Shown here one piece after another: positions 1 to 6,804 of a stretch of 23,151 bases of DNA. The notes under the pieces were generated by a model, which ran no database searches, was not told the origin of the DNA, and saw only the letters and a program-made list of their open reading frames with translations. The position numbers and the translations under genes were made by a program. How positions within the stretch are numbered: the first letter of the stretch is position 1; every line of letters starts with the position of its first letter. The stretch spans positions 1 to 23,151 of the forward strand of contig JBEVKV010000578.1 in NCBI GenBank assembly GCA_040509515.1, in the 5' to 3' direction. The DNA comes from QHXN01 sp040509515. GTDB taxonomy: Bacteria > Acidobacteriota > Blastocatellia > Pyrinomonadales > Pyrinomonadaceae.

Positions 1-46
1 CGCCGGACTCTTCGCGAAGAGTCCGGCGCGGCCTTCTTCTTTCGAC
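1..46 (+). terminator. Perfect 28-bp palindrome followed by a pyrimidine-rich tract
   Basis: Positions 1-28 are a perfect inverted repeat that can fold into a 12-bp stem with a CGCG loop. It is followed on the + strand by a C/T-rich stretch (positions 31-43). This looks like a Rho-independent terminator for a + strand gene ending just before the window. The minus-strand gene stops at 68, about 40 bases away, so the hairpin could also end that transcript. The T run is weak, and the structure may extend outside the window. Confidence 0.55.
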
Positions 47-67
47 GCGCGAGCGCGGCGGCGCGCT

Positions 68-2290
68 TTAGTCGCTGACGCCCGAGGCCGCCTGCTGCGT
101 GGTGGACTTCGGGTCGTAGGGCGTCTTGAGGTACTCCTGCGCGGCGCGCTGCGCCCCGTCGAAGTCGATGCCGGACTCGACCGCCTGCCGGTACTCGTGG
201 ACGGCACGCGCGCGGTCGCCCATCCCGTCGTAGGCGTTGCCGCGCTTGATGCGCGCCCACGCCTCGATCCACGTCGGCTTCAGGTTGCCGTCGAGCGCGG
301 CGCGGAAGTTGTCGAGCGCCTGCTGGTAGTTGCGCTGTTCGAGGAAGATGAGCCCGAGGTTGTAGTAGACCCACGAGTTCGACTTGTCGAGCTTGAGCGC
401 CTCCTCCAACTGCCGCTGCGCTTCGAGGTACTGCCCCTCGCGGAACAGCTCAAGGCCGCGCCGCGCGACGATGGAGATGCGCAGCTCTTCCGACGAGCGC
501 ATCACCTTGTTGTTGGGGTCGATGATGACCTCAAGCGGCTTGCCCTTGACCTCGAAGTCGAAGTCCTCGCTGCGGTCGGCGACGAAGACGACGGTGTTGG
601 CGTCGTCGCCCTCGGCGCGGAGTTGCAGCTCGACCGGCATCCGCAGGTTGTCCACGTTCTGCTTGACCGTGCCGCGCGCGCGGAACTTGCCCGAGCGCGT
701 GCGGATGATCTGATAGTCCACGGAGAACTCGGGCACGCCCGTCCCCTCGACCCACCGCGCGAAGAAGTAGCGCATGTTCTCGCCCATGACGGCCGTCGTC
801 AGCTTCTCGAAGTCGTCGATGGAGGCGTTGCGCCCGCGGAACTCTGCGGCGTAGCGCTTGAGCAGCTCGTCGAACTTCCCGGGCCGGATCGTCTCGCGCA
901 GCATGCGGAAGACCATCGCGCCCTTGTAGAAGACGACGGCCTGATAAGCCGCCGACTGGTCGTCGAGCGTCGAGGGCGCGCGCGCCACCGACGCCGCCTG
1001 CTCGAACATCAGCGCGCGCTCAAGCATGTCGCGCTGCGCCGTGTCGAGCTGCCCGCCCGAGAGCTTGTGCTCGCGGAAGGCGAAGCTGCTCCACTCGGCG
1101 AGACCCTGCGAGAGCCACGCGTCGTCGAACGACTTCAGGCCGACGGTCAGCCCCCACCACTGGTAAGCGACCTCGCGCAGCATGCGCTCGTCGAGCGAAG
1201 CCTGCCGGCCGGGCGTGAAGAAGCGCGGGGACAAAAACTGTATGCCGGGCGCGGCGTAGGCGTCGAGGCTCGCGTCGTCGATCTGGACGATGCTGAGGCG
1301 CGTGCCGAAGGCCGGCGGCCCGTACTTCTGCGTGTAGAACTGCAAAGCCTCGCCGACGAGCTGCCCGTAAGGGTCTATGAAACTCTCGCTGCCGGGCTGG
1401 ACGTGGAACGTCAGCTCGTAAGCGCCCATCCTGAGCGTGCGCGTGATGAAGTGGCCGACCGCGAAGCTGCCGACCAGACTGGGCTGGCGCGTCACGAAGC
1501 GGTAGCTGCGCAAGCCCGCCTGACTTTGCGCCGACGTGCGCGCGGGCGCGGTGCCGCCGACGGCGGCGCCCGCGGGCGGGAGGAACTGCGCGCCGCCGAG
1601 TTCGGCCACGGGCTCCTCGCTCATCCCGGCGACGGTGTAGCCGGCCGGGACGCTGATGGTGAAGTCGGACGTGGCGCGGTCGGCCGCGTACTCGTGGAAC
1701 GGGAACCAGCGCCCCGCGTACATCAGGTACGACATGTCGGGGCCGACGTAGGCGAGGCGCTTCGTCAGGAGCGGCCCGCCCTCCGGCGTGACGAGCGCGC
1801 CCGACCAGCGGAACCGCAGCGTCTGCTGCTGACCCGCCGGGACGACTTCGCCCAAGTCGACGCGCACGAACGGCCCGATGGTTTCCAGCCCCGCCTGATC
1901 CTGCACGACGTTGGTCAAGACCTTGCCGTTGCGCTCGACCGACTCGACCTTGAGCGAGCCGTTCAGCTCGAAGACGACCGAGCGCGTGTTGTCGAGCGGC
2001 GTGAGGGTGACGTCGGCCGTCGCGGTCAGGAGGTGCTGCGCGGGGTTGAGTTCGGCGATGACGCGGTAGTGGTTAACGTCGAAGCGCGCGCGCTGACCCG
2101 GCTGGAGCGGCGTCTCGGCAATGGTCTGCGCGGGCGGCGGGGTCGGGGCGGGCGTGGGCGTCGCGGCGGGTCTGGCCGGCGTCGGGCGCTGCGCGCCGGG
2201 GCGGCGCGCGCCGCGCGGCTGCGCCGAGGCAGGCGCGGCGGCCGACGCCAGCGCCAGCGCTAAAAGGGCGTAGTTAAAGAGTCTCTTCAT
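68..2290 (-). CDS. Exported M1-peptidase-like protein with C-terminal TPR repeats, zinc site lost
   Basis: 740 aa. Residues 1-23 form a signal peptide ending ASA, followed by a Pro/Ala/Arg-rich linker (about 24-57), so the protein is probably periplasmic or outside the cell. Residues about 60-550 follow the M1 (gluzincin) aminopeptidase layout: beta domain, then thermolysin-like domain with the QWWG element. The HEXXH motif reads REVAY (372-376) and the third zinc ligand, expected 18 residues on, is Q395. The Y-x-K-G element that carries the catalytic Tyr reads F-Y-K-G. All three zinc ligands and the Tyr are therefore replaced, and peptidase activity is unlikely. About residues 610-720 form two to three TPR units (a clear one around NSWVYYNLGLIFLEQRNYQQAL), a protein-binding scaffold. 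The gene stands alone, with a promoter at 2323-2352 and an AGGA ribosome site about 10 bases before the ATG. I infer a binding or structural role; the partner is unknown. Confidence 0.85.
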   Translation of the reverse strand: MKRLFNYALLALALASAAAPASAQPRGARRPGAQRPTPARPAATPTPAPTPPPAQTIAETPLQPGQRARFDVNHYRVIAELNPAQHLLTATADVTLTPLDNTRSVVFELNGSLKVESVERNGKVLTNVVQDQAGLETIGPFVRVDLGEVVPAGQQQTLRFRWSGALVTPEGGPLLTKRLAYVGPDMSYLMYAGRWFPFHEYAADRATSDFTISVPAGYTVAGMSEEPVAELGGAQFLPPAGAAVGGTAPARTSAQSQAGLRSYRFVTRQPSLVGSFAVGHFITRTLRMGAYELTFHVQPGSESFIDPYGQLVGEALQFYTQKYGPPAFGTRLSIVQIDDASLDAYAAPGIQFLSPRFFTPGRQASLDERMLREVAYQWWGLTVGLKSFDDAWLSQGLAEWSSFAFREHKLSGGQLDTAQRDMLERALMFEQAASVARAPSTLDDQSAAYQAVVFYKGAMVFRMLRETIRPGKFDELLKRYAAEFRGRNASIDDFEKLTTAVMGENMRYFFARWVEGTGVPEFSVDYQIIRTRSGKFRARGTVKQNVDNLRMPVELQLRAEGDDANTVVFVADRSEDFDFEVKGKPLEVIIDPNNKVMRSSEELRISIVARRGLELFREGQYLEAQRQLEEALKLDKSNSWVYYNLGLIFLEQRNYQQALDNFRAALDGNLKPTWIEAWARIKRGNAYDGMGDRARAVHEYRQAVESGIDFDGAQRAAQEYLKTPYDPKSTTQQAASGVSD

Positions 2291-2322
2291 CGTCTGATTT
2301 TCCTGCTGAAAACGTTACGCGA

Positions 2323-2352
2323 ACGATACGCCGATACGTCCCCTTCTGACAA
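2323..2352 (-). promoter_or_regulatory. Sigma70-like promoter for the M1-like/TPR gene
   Basis: Read on the minus strand, TTGTCA (2352-2347) is followed after 18 bases by TATCGT (2328-2323). The predicted transcript start is near 2316, about 25 bases before the ATG at 2290, with AGGA at 2304-2301 as ribosome site. The call rests on consensus match only. Confidence 0.45.
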
Positions 2353-2535
2353 CCTTTCGGCCGCGCCGCGTCCGCCGTTCCGCTGAGTCGTAAGGCCGCG
2401 TGGAAACGCGCCGGGGCGGGCGTTTCTGCTAATAAGACAAGCGTTTGGATGTCCCCTCAGGCCGCACCGTTGTACGCGCCCCGGCTGCCAAAAGGGCGCC
2501 GCGGAAGCCCGCCCCGACCGGCCCCGCCGGCCCGC

Positions 2536-2565
2536 TTGACACCCCGCGCCGCGCGCCCCCATCCT
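2536..2565 (+). promoter_or_regulatory. Candidate promoter giving a near-leaderless thioesterase mRNA
   Basis: A perfect TTGACA at 2536-2541 is followed after 18 bases by CATCCT (2560-2565), a weak -10 that keeps the conserved second A and last T. A transcript from it would begin around 2571-2572, at the ATG of the thioesterase. There is no purine-rich ribosome site before that ATG, which fits a leaderless start. The -10 match is poor. Confidence 0.3.
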
Positions 2566-2571
2566 TCCCGA

Positions 2572-2994
2572 ATGGACTCATACCGCGACCCGGCCATACG
2601 CATCACGCTGCTGCCGCGCGACACCAACCCGCAGGGGACGATCTTCGGCGGCATCATCCTCAGTTACATCGACATCGCCGGCGCGGTCGAGGCGCACCGC
2701 CGCACCGGGCTCGAACGCTTCGTCACGGTCGCCATGCGCGAGGTCATCTTCCACCAGCCGGTCTTCGTCGGCGACCTCGTCAGCTTCTACGCGCAGACAC
2801 TCCGCATCGGCACCACCTCCATCACCGTCCGCGTCGTCGTCGAGGCCGAGCGCTACGGCGGCACGAGCGAGAAGATAAAAGTCACAGAGGCCGAAGTCGT
2901 CTACGTCGCCGTGGACGCCAACCGCCGCAAGATGCGCATCAACAAGGAACTCATCAAAGGGCTCGAAGACATCGAGCAGCACGAGACTTCGTGA
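2572..2994 (+). CDS. Hotdog-fold acyl-CoA thioesterase (YciA/BACH-like)
   Basis: 140 aa, the normal size for a single-hotdog thioesterase. The N-terminal stretch DTNPQGTIFGGIILSYIDIAGA (17-38) is the family hallmark: the N-x-x-G-x-x-F-G-G turn before the long hotdog helix, and D34, the position of the catalytic Asp in YciA-type enzymes. The second half (FVTVAMREVIFHQPVFVGDLVSFYA) is the beta-strand core, followed by a charged C-terminal helix. Such enzymes hydrolyse acyl-CoA to free acid and CoA in the cytoplasm, usually as hexamers. I chose the ATG at 2572 because homology begins right there; an in-frame ATG at 2449 would add a low-complexity Pro/Arg leader. The gene is divergent from the M1-like gene. 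Its chain-length preference cannot be read from the sequence. Confidence 0.85.
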   Translation: MDSYRDPAIRITLLPRDTNPQGTIFGGIILSYIDIAGAVEAHRRTGLERFVTVAMREVIFHQPVFVGDLVSFYAQTLRIGTTSITVRVVVEAERYGGTSEKIKVTEAEVVYVAVDANRRKMRINKELIKGLEDIEQHETS

Positions 2995-3082
2995 GGCTAC
3001 GAACGAACATTTTCAGGCCTGTCAACGCCGCTGAGGTATGCAAGAGGTACGCAAGAAAACTTGGCACACCCCTGCCCGCCGC

Positions 3083-3114
3083 TTGCTACTTACCGCGCAG
3101 TAGCACTATACAAT
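3083..3114 (+). promoter_or_regulatory. Candidate promoter for the DUF6508-type gene
   Basis: TTGCTA (3083-3088) is followed after 18 bases by TATACA (3107-3112), which overlaps TACAAT (3109-3114). The predicted start is near 3120, leaving a leader of about 55 bases before the ATG at 3175. The local base composition drops here relative to the upstream gene. Confidence 0.4.
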
Positions 3115-3174
3115 TCCGTATCAAAGTGCCTGTGTGACGGTCGTTGCTCTGTCCTTGCGAGACAGGAATCAAGG

Positions 3175-3579
3175 ATGAGTCAGTACGAAATCACCAGAGA
3201 GGACATTGACGCTTTGCTCGAATACCTGCCCCGCTTCGAGGAGCTGGGCCGGACGTTCGCCAAGTGGGGCGACGTGGAAAAGAACGCTGATGGCAGCATC
3301 AGTATGCCGTATCCAATCTACGATGAAGACGTGGACGAGTTTTTCAGGCTGGTGGGACAACGAGGATGGATTGATGTCGGCTATAAGCCTGAGGAAGCAG
3401 CGCGGATGCTCGCGGGGGAGGAAGTCATCGAGCAGGCAAGTCTCGAACAGGTCAAGACGATGCTGACTTACTGCGTGCGCGGAGAGCGGTTCTGTGACGG
3501 GCACCGAGAGTCGTTGCTTATGGGCGGGCAAATTGTCTCTCTGCTCAGAAGGCTCAAAACCATCCGCGAACAGATGTGA
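3175..3579 (+). CDS. DUF6508 family protein
   Basis: 134 aa, soluble and acidic, with no signal peptide or membrane segment. The middle section (PYPIYDEDVDEFFRLVGQRGWIDVGY) and the C-terminal section (SLEQVKTMLTYCVRGERFCDGHRESLLMGGQIVSLLRRLK) match my recollection of DUF6508, a small family of unknown function; the RGERFCxGH stretch is the most distinctive part. The ATG at 3175 has AGGA 7 bases upstream (3164-3167); an in-frame ATG at 3061 would add a tail that does not look like the family. The gene is about 53-55% GC against about 70% for the window, so it was probably acquired together with the convergent methyltransferase. No enzymatic function is claimed. Confidence 0.7.
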   Translation: MSQYEITREDIDALLEYLPRFEELGRTFAKWGDVEKNADGSISMPYPIYDEDVDEFFRLVGQRGWIDVGYKPEEAARMLAGEEVIEQASLEQVKTMLTYCVRGERFCDGHRESLLMGGQIVSLLRRLKTIREQM

Positions 3580-3606
3580 GGTGACGAGTCACCCGAACTG
3601 ACTGCG

Positions 3607-3684
3607 ATGAATGAGGAAATAATTGACCGTGTATGGGCGCGGATTGCAGAGAAGGAAAAAACTAACAGCCAGCGAGCAGCATAG
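3607..3684 (+). CDS. Possible 25-aa micro-ORF or gene remnant
   Basis: An ATG 27 bases after the DUF6508 stop opens a 25-codon frame (MNEEIIDRVWARIAEKEKTN then SQRAA) ending in TAG. The first 20 residues would form an amphipathic helix and look protein-like. There is no convincing ribosome site. It could be the leftover N-terminus of a gene lost when this low-GC segment was rearranged, or chance. Confidence 0.2.
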   Translation: MNEEIIDRVWARIAEKEKTNSQRAA

Positions 3685-3746
3685 CCTCTATATGAAAATG
3701 GTGTTTATTCAACTATCCAGTCCGCATACTCTAAGTAATCATGCCC

Positions 3747-4676
3747 CTACTCTTTCTTCCTGCTTGCCTTTTTCCTTTCAGGTTTGACATCAATTAAGGT
3801 CTGCTGGGCGAGCAGTTCATGCTTTTGAGCGACCCCTTCCTCACGGAGCCTCTTGATAGCTGCTTGGCAGTACTGCTCATTGTTGTCTAAGAGCAAGCAA
3901 CGTCTCCCGAGAGACAGAGCTGCTAGTCCAGTCGTACCGCTCCCTCCAAATGGGTCAACAACAAACCCACCATTTGGGCACAAAAGCTTTATGAAGAAGA
4001 GAGGTAGGTCAACGGGGAAGACAGCCGGATGTCCTTTGTTTTTACCAACAAGCGGTAAACTCAATACATTAGACGGCAGGACGGTTTGCTGCCCGACCCA
4101 CTTAGATATGTCACGACCGAACCCACTCGCGTTAGCTGAATTGTGGCGGCTCAGGTCGTTCTCCCCCAGCTTAGCAAGGCGAGACTCTACCCAACCCCCG
4201 ATGGGTTTCCGTACTGCGTTCTGATTCATGTAGGGCCGCTTTGACTTCGCGAGGTGGAAGCAGTACTCCCAGCCGTCGCGCAGGCGCGTCGGCCAGTAGC
4301 CGGGCATCGGGTTCGTCTTGTGCCAGAGGTAGTCCTCAATGGAGAACCATCCACGCTCACAGAGCGCCTCGATGGTGCGCCAGACGTAACGGTGGCGCAC
4401 ACCGTCAACGACCTTATCTTTGATGTTGATGACGAGGCTGCCCGAAGGCTTGAGCGCATTAAAAAAAGGTTCGTGGAAGGTCAGGAACCACTCTACAAAC
4501 TTGTCCGGATGCACACTATCATAATGTTTGTGTCGTGCATCCGCGTAGGGAGGAGATGTGACTATTAAATCAACCTGTCCTTCGTAAGCCTTCAACTCTT
4601 CTCGGCTGTCACCACAGATTACTGTGCAAGTTGCATCGGCTTTCCTAACAGTAATGCTAGATGCCGGTACGCTCAT
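3747..4676 (-). CDS. Site-specific DNA methyltransferase, SPPY class (N4-cytosine or N6-adenine)
   Basis: 309 aa. The catalytic motif IV, TSPPY (40-44), lies near the N-terminus, and the AdoMet-binding motif I, DPFGGSGTT (from D241), lies near the C-terminus. This is the beta-type order of amino-methyltransferases. SPPY is most frequent in N4-cytosine enzymes, DPPY in N6-adenine ones, so N4mC is the likelier product. The target site cannot be read from the sequence. The C-terminal tail is Lys/Arg-rich. The ATG at 4676 overlaps by ATGA the stop of a short upstream reading frame that the neighbouring insertion sequence has broken. No restriction endonuclease gene is visible nearby, so it is an orphan enzyme or the surviving part of a restriction-modification unit. 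GC is about 50%, except for roughly 4250-4380, which is 60-70%, so the gene may be a mosaic. Confidence 0.85.
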   Translation of the reverse strand: MSVPASSITVRKADATCTVICGDSREELKAYEGQVDLIVTSPPYADARHKHYDSVHPDKFVEWFLTFHEPFFNALKPSGSLVINIKDKVVDGVRHRYVWRTIEALCERGWFSIEDYLWHKTNPMPGYWPTRLRDGWEYCFHLAKSKRPYMNQNAVRKPIGGWVESRLAKLGENDLSRHNSANASGFGRDISKWVGQQTVLPSNVLSLPLVGKNKGHPAVFPVDLPLFFIKLLCPNGGFVVDPFGGSGTTGLAALSLGRRCLLLDNNEQYCQAAIKRLREEGVAQKHELLAQQTLIDVKPERKKASRKKE

Positions 4677-4792
4677 ATTTTCTTTTCCCTTATATTAGGA
4701 AGTGGATTGCAGAAGTAAAAAACCAGTTTGTACGGGTCGTTAAAGTAGCCTCCATCGTCAGTGAGTCCGGCGCGGAAGCAGGCTTCGCCAAA

Positions 4793-4821
4793 AGAATCCA
4801 GAAGTCTTGGTGGAATGTCAA
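4793..4821 (-). promoter_or_regulatory. Candidate promoter upstream of the methyltransferase
   Basis: On the minus strand TTGACA (4821-4816) is followed after 17 bases by GATTCT (4798-4793), which keeps the conserved second A and last T. It lies inside the broken small ORF, just outside the IS end. It could drive the methyltransferase now that the insertion separates it from the DUF2270 gene. The -10 is weak. Confidence 0.3.
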
Positions 4822-4826
4822 CTTGT

Positions 4827-4845
4827 GTACAAGCGGTCTCATAAA
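4827..4845 (+). repeat. IS left terminal inverted repeat
   Basis: These 19 bases match the right end inverted with one mismatch. The transposase stop codon (4841-4839) lies inside this repeat. The first three bases include the TA target duplication, so the true end is probably C4830. Confidence 0.8.
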
Positions 4846-5623
4846 TAGCACCTCAGCAGAATCTTGATGCAGCCGAGCTGCACGAAGCCGAGGAAATTCT
4901 CGACGTGATAATCGAAGCGCGTCGCCACCCGGCGGAAATTCTGGAGCCACGCGTTCAGCCGCTCGACCTTCCAGCGGCGCTTGTAGCGCCGCAACTTCCG
5001 CCCGTCCTGCGTCGCCGGCTTCTTCCGGTTCCGGCGGTGCGGCGCGATCAACTCGATGCCCCGTGCCGCCAACTCGGCGTCGAGCGGGTCGGAGTCGTAA
5101 GCCTTGTCGCCGATCAGGCGCTCGGGCCGCTCGGCGGTAAAACTCTGAAGGAGAGTTTCGCCGACAAGGGTGACTTCATGCGGGCTAGCAGACGCCGCGT
5201 GGATGGCGAGTGGAAGACTAGCATTGTCTGCCACCACCATGAGTTTCGTGCCTTTCCCCCGCTTAGTCTTACCGACCGCGCGCCCCCCTTTTTCGCGGTG
5301 ACGAACGTCCCGTCGATGAAGCACTCGCTCAAGTCCACCTCGCCGCGCTCGCGCAGGTCTTCGGCTAAGGCTTCGAGCACGCGGCGCAGCGTGCCGTCAC
5401 GCGACCACTGCTGGAACCGGCGGTGGCAGGTCTGGTACGGCGGGAAGCGGCCGGGCAAGTCCTGCCACCGCGCCCCCGACCTGAGAATCCACAGCACCCC
5501 GTCCAGTACCTCGCGGGTGTCCTTCCACGGCCGTCCTCGGTTGTCTTCGCGGCGCGGCGGGTCGGGTATTAGTGGAGCCAGCACGGCCCATTGCTCATCG
5601 GGTAACTCTTCGCCTCGTGCCAT
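4839..5623 (-). CDS. IS5-family transposase, made by -1 frameshifting
   Basis: The first frame (5623 down to 5114) gives the DUF4096-like N-terminal domain (ELPDEQWAVLAPLIPDPP...) and the first catalytic Asp (FIDGTF, D104). The second frame (from about 5324 down to 4839) gives the second Asp (VVADNASLPL) and the catalytic Glu (RWKVERLNAWLQN). Joined by a -1 shift at 5293-5282, the product is about 261 aa with the continuous reading FVTAKKGGRAVGKTKRGKGT, which is the normal length and DDE layout of this family. Without the shift the first frame would run on to 5114 with an unrelated tail. The protein cuts and joins the element ends. No ribosome site stands out before 5623. Confidence 0.85.
5282..5293 (-). 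other. Programmed -1 frameshift slippery site
   Basis: Read on the minus strand, five A and six G then C (5293-5282) contain the heptamer G GGG GGC in the zero frame, a perfect X XXY YYZ signal, right where the two transposase frames must be joined. Slipping back one base converts GGG GGC into GGG GGG and continues into the second frame without losing a residue. Confidence 0.7.
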
Positions 5624-5644
5624 GCAGAAATGCTAGCACGGGTT

Positions 5645-5663
5645 TTTATGAGACTGCTTGTAC
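5645..5663 (-). repeat. IS right terminal inverted repeat
   Basis: It is the inverted copy of the left end, with one mismatch in 19. It lies 22 bases upstream of the transposase start at 5623 and directly abuts the stop codon of the DUF2270 gene (5666-5664). Confidence 0.8.
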
Positions 5664-6707
5664 TCATTTAATCACCGTGTCCCGGTTGGGGAACTGCGTG
5701 CGGTGTACGTCTTCGGGCGGTTGCGAGCGGTGTATGTCCGCGCGTCGCCACTCGCCGGTGGTCGAGCCGGCGGGGCGCGTCGTCGTCGAGCGCGTGCGCT
5801 CGCGCGCGCGCTTGGCGCGGCGGACGGTTGCGGTGCGCCGCTTGGTGGCGGCCGCGCGCGTCCACTCGCCGACGCGCTGGAACGGGTGGAAGTCGCGCTC
5901 GGTCAGCACCTCGCCCGTCGCCTGCCGCAGCCGCATCGTGAAGAGCGCGAAGATGAAAAGCCCGAGGTTGAAGAGGACGCCCGTCAGCACGACGAACTCG
6001 CCGGGGACGACGCCGATGGTCGCGCGGTCGATGAACGCGTTGAAGTCGTAAGCCGGAACGGGGTGGATGTAGACCTTCAAATTCCAGCACGCGGCGAGCA
6101 GCACGAAAATCCAGAGGTAGTTCCGGCGCAGGCGTCGGCCGAGCGCCTCCCACTCGCTGATGGTGAAGTGCGGCGTCTTGAGGTCGTCGACGAGGATTCC
6201 CATCCACGCGTCGTCGGCCTCGGCGCCGGGCGTCAGGATGTGCGTGAAGTAGCCGGTCTCGACGATGCGGACGCGGCTCGACCAGATTTCGTAGTAGCGG
6301 TAGCGGCGCGCCTCCATGAAGAGGAAGAAGCCGACGAGCACCGTGTTGATGAGGATGACGAAGTGCGGGTTGGTCGGCGAGGAGAAGGCGAACGAGAGCG
6401 TCGCGCCCGTGGTGAGCACCGCCCAGTTGGTCGTCGTGTCGAGACGGTTGCGCCAGGTGTTGGCGCGCGTCACCTCGCCGCGGTAGAAGTGGACTATCGC
6501 CGTGTTGAACTCGGCGGGCGTGACGCGGCGCGTGACGGCGGCCGCGCGCGGCGCCTGCGCGGCGTGGACGGCCGCCTGCTCGGGCGTCAACGTCTGGTGG
6601 ATGGGTGCGGTCTCGGGCGCGTCGGGCGGCGCGGGACGTGTGGGCTGGGATGTCTTGCTCTGGGCGGCCGAAGCCTCGGTCGCCCTGGGGCGCAGGTCTG
6701 TCTTCAT
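5664..6707 (-). CDS. DUF2270 predicted integral membrane protein
   Basis: 347 aa. The Pro/Ala/Thr-rich N-terminus (1-55) looks disordered. The core carries the DUF2270 hallmarks FNTAIVHFYRGEVTRANTWRNRLDTTTNWAV (about 66-96) and EARRYRYYEIWSSRVRIVE. Four hydrophobic stretches follow the family plan: NWAVLTTGATLSFAF, FVILINTVLVGFFLF, LWIFVLLAACW and VVLTGVLFNLGLFIFALF. The C-terminal 70 residues are very basic (TKRRTATVRRAKRARERTR) and presumably cytoplasmic. The family function is unknown. The ATG at 6707 has AGGA just upstream. The stop (5666-5664) touches the IS end; the ATG it overlaps belongs to the broken small ORF, so this gene probably once headed a transcript running into the methyltransferase. 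Confidence 0.8.
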   Translation of the reverse strand: MKTDLRPRATEASAAQSKTSQPTRPAPPDAPETAPIHQTLTPEQAAVHAAQAPRAAAVTRRVTPAEFNTAIVHFYRGEVTRANTWRNRLDTTTNWAVLTTGATLSFAFSSPTNPHFVILINTVLVGFFLFMEARRYRYYEIWSSRVRIVETGYFTHILTPGAEADDAWMGILVDDLKTPHFTISEWEALGRRLRRNYLWIFVLLAACWNLKVYIHPVPAYDFNAFIDRATIGVVPGEFVVLTGVLFNLGLFIFALFTMRLRQATGEVLTERDFHPFQRVGEWTRAAATKRRTATVRRAKRARERTRSTTTRPAGSTTGEWRRADIHRSQPPEDVHRTQFPNRDTVIK

Positions 6708-6778
6708 CTTCCTGTCTGCTTCCGACTCGAAACTGCCGGGCCGGCGGGAGGAGAGGACGCCAGCCCGACTGAAGCTGA

Positions 6779-6787
6779 ATCATAGCA
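6779..6787 (-). promoter_or_regulatory. Extended -10 promoter for the DUF2270 gene
   Basis: The minus strand reads TGCTATGAT at 6787-6779: a five-of-six -10 box with an upstream TG. No good -35 is present, as usual for extended -10 promoters. The predicted start is near 6772, leaving a leader of about 65 bases. The site borders the heptamer-repeat hairpin at 6805-6917. Confidence 0.45.
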
Positions 6788-6804
6788 CACGCCGCCTGCG
6801 GCGG

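Larger units (their letters stand above)
4830..5660 (-). mobile_element. IS5-family insertion sequence (IS427-like), 831 bp
   Basis: The ends are inverted: GTACAAGCGGTCTCATAAA at 4827-4845 pairs with the reverse complement of 5645-5663, with one mismatch in 19. A TA at 4828-4829 and another at 5661-5662 fit a 2-bp target duplication, placing the element at 4830-5660. Size, transposase type and duplication are as expected for IS5-family elements of the IS427 kind. GC (about 63%) is above the low-GC neighbour and closer to the main genome. It carries one transposase gene split over two frames. Intact ends and complete DDE residues suggest it may still be active. Confidence 0.85.
4673..5667 (-). 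pseudogene. 53-codon ORF interrupted by the IS5-family element
   Basis: On the minus strand the frame from 4828 down to the TGA at 4675-4673 encodes QVDIPPRLLDSFGEACFRAG followed by LTDDGGYFNDPYKLVFYFCN and PLPNIREKKI. It has no start codon of its own. Removing the IS (4830-5660) and one TA copy joins it in frame to ATG AGT A at 5667-5661, giving MSTQVDIPPR... with 53 codons. That ATG overlaps the DUF2270 stop (ATGA, 5667-5664) and is preceded in frame by TAA. The other end overlaps the methyltransferase ATG (ATGA, 4676-4673). The intact unit would have been a coupled cistron. I do not recognise the peptide. It could instead be the tail of a longer gene whose front was deleted. Confidence 0.55.

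Noticed and set aside
197..2263. 688-codon open frame opposite the M1-like gene
   Set aside because: Arg/Val/Asp/Glu-biased antisense shadow, typical of high-GC coding DNA; no domain or ribosome site, while the minus frame has a signal peptide and M1 fold.
4661..4867. + strand 68-codon frame across the IS left end
   Set aside because: It crosses an IS boundary and opposes the reconstructed small ORF; no ribosome site.
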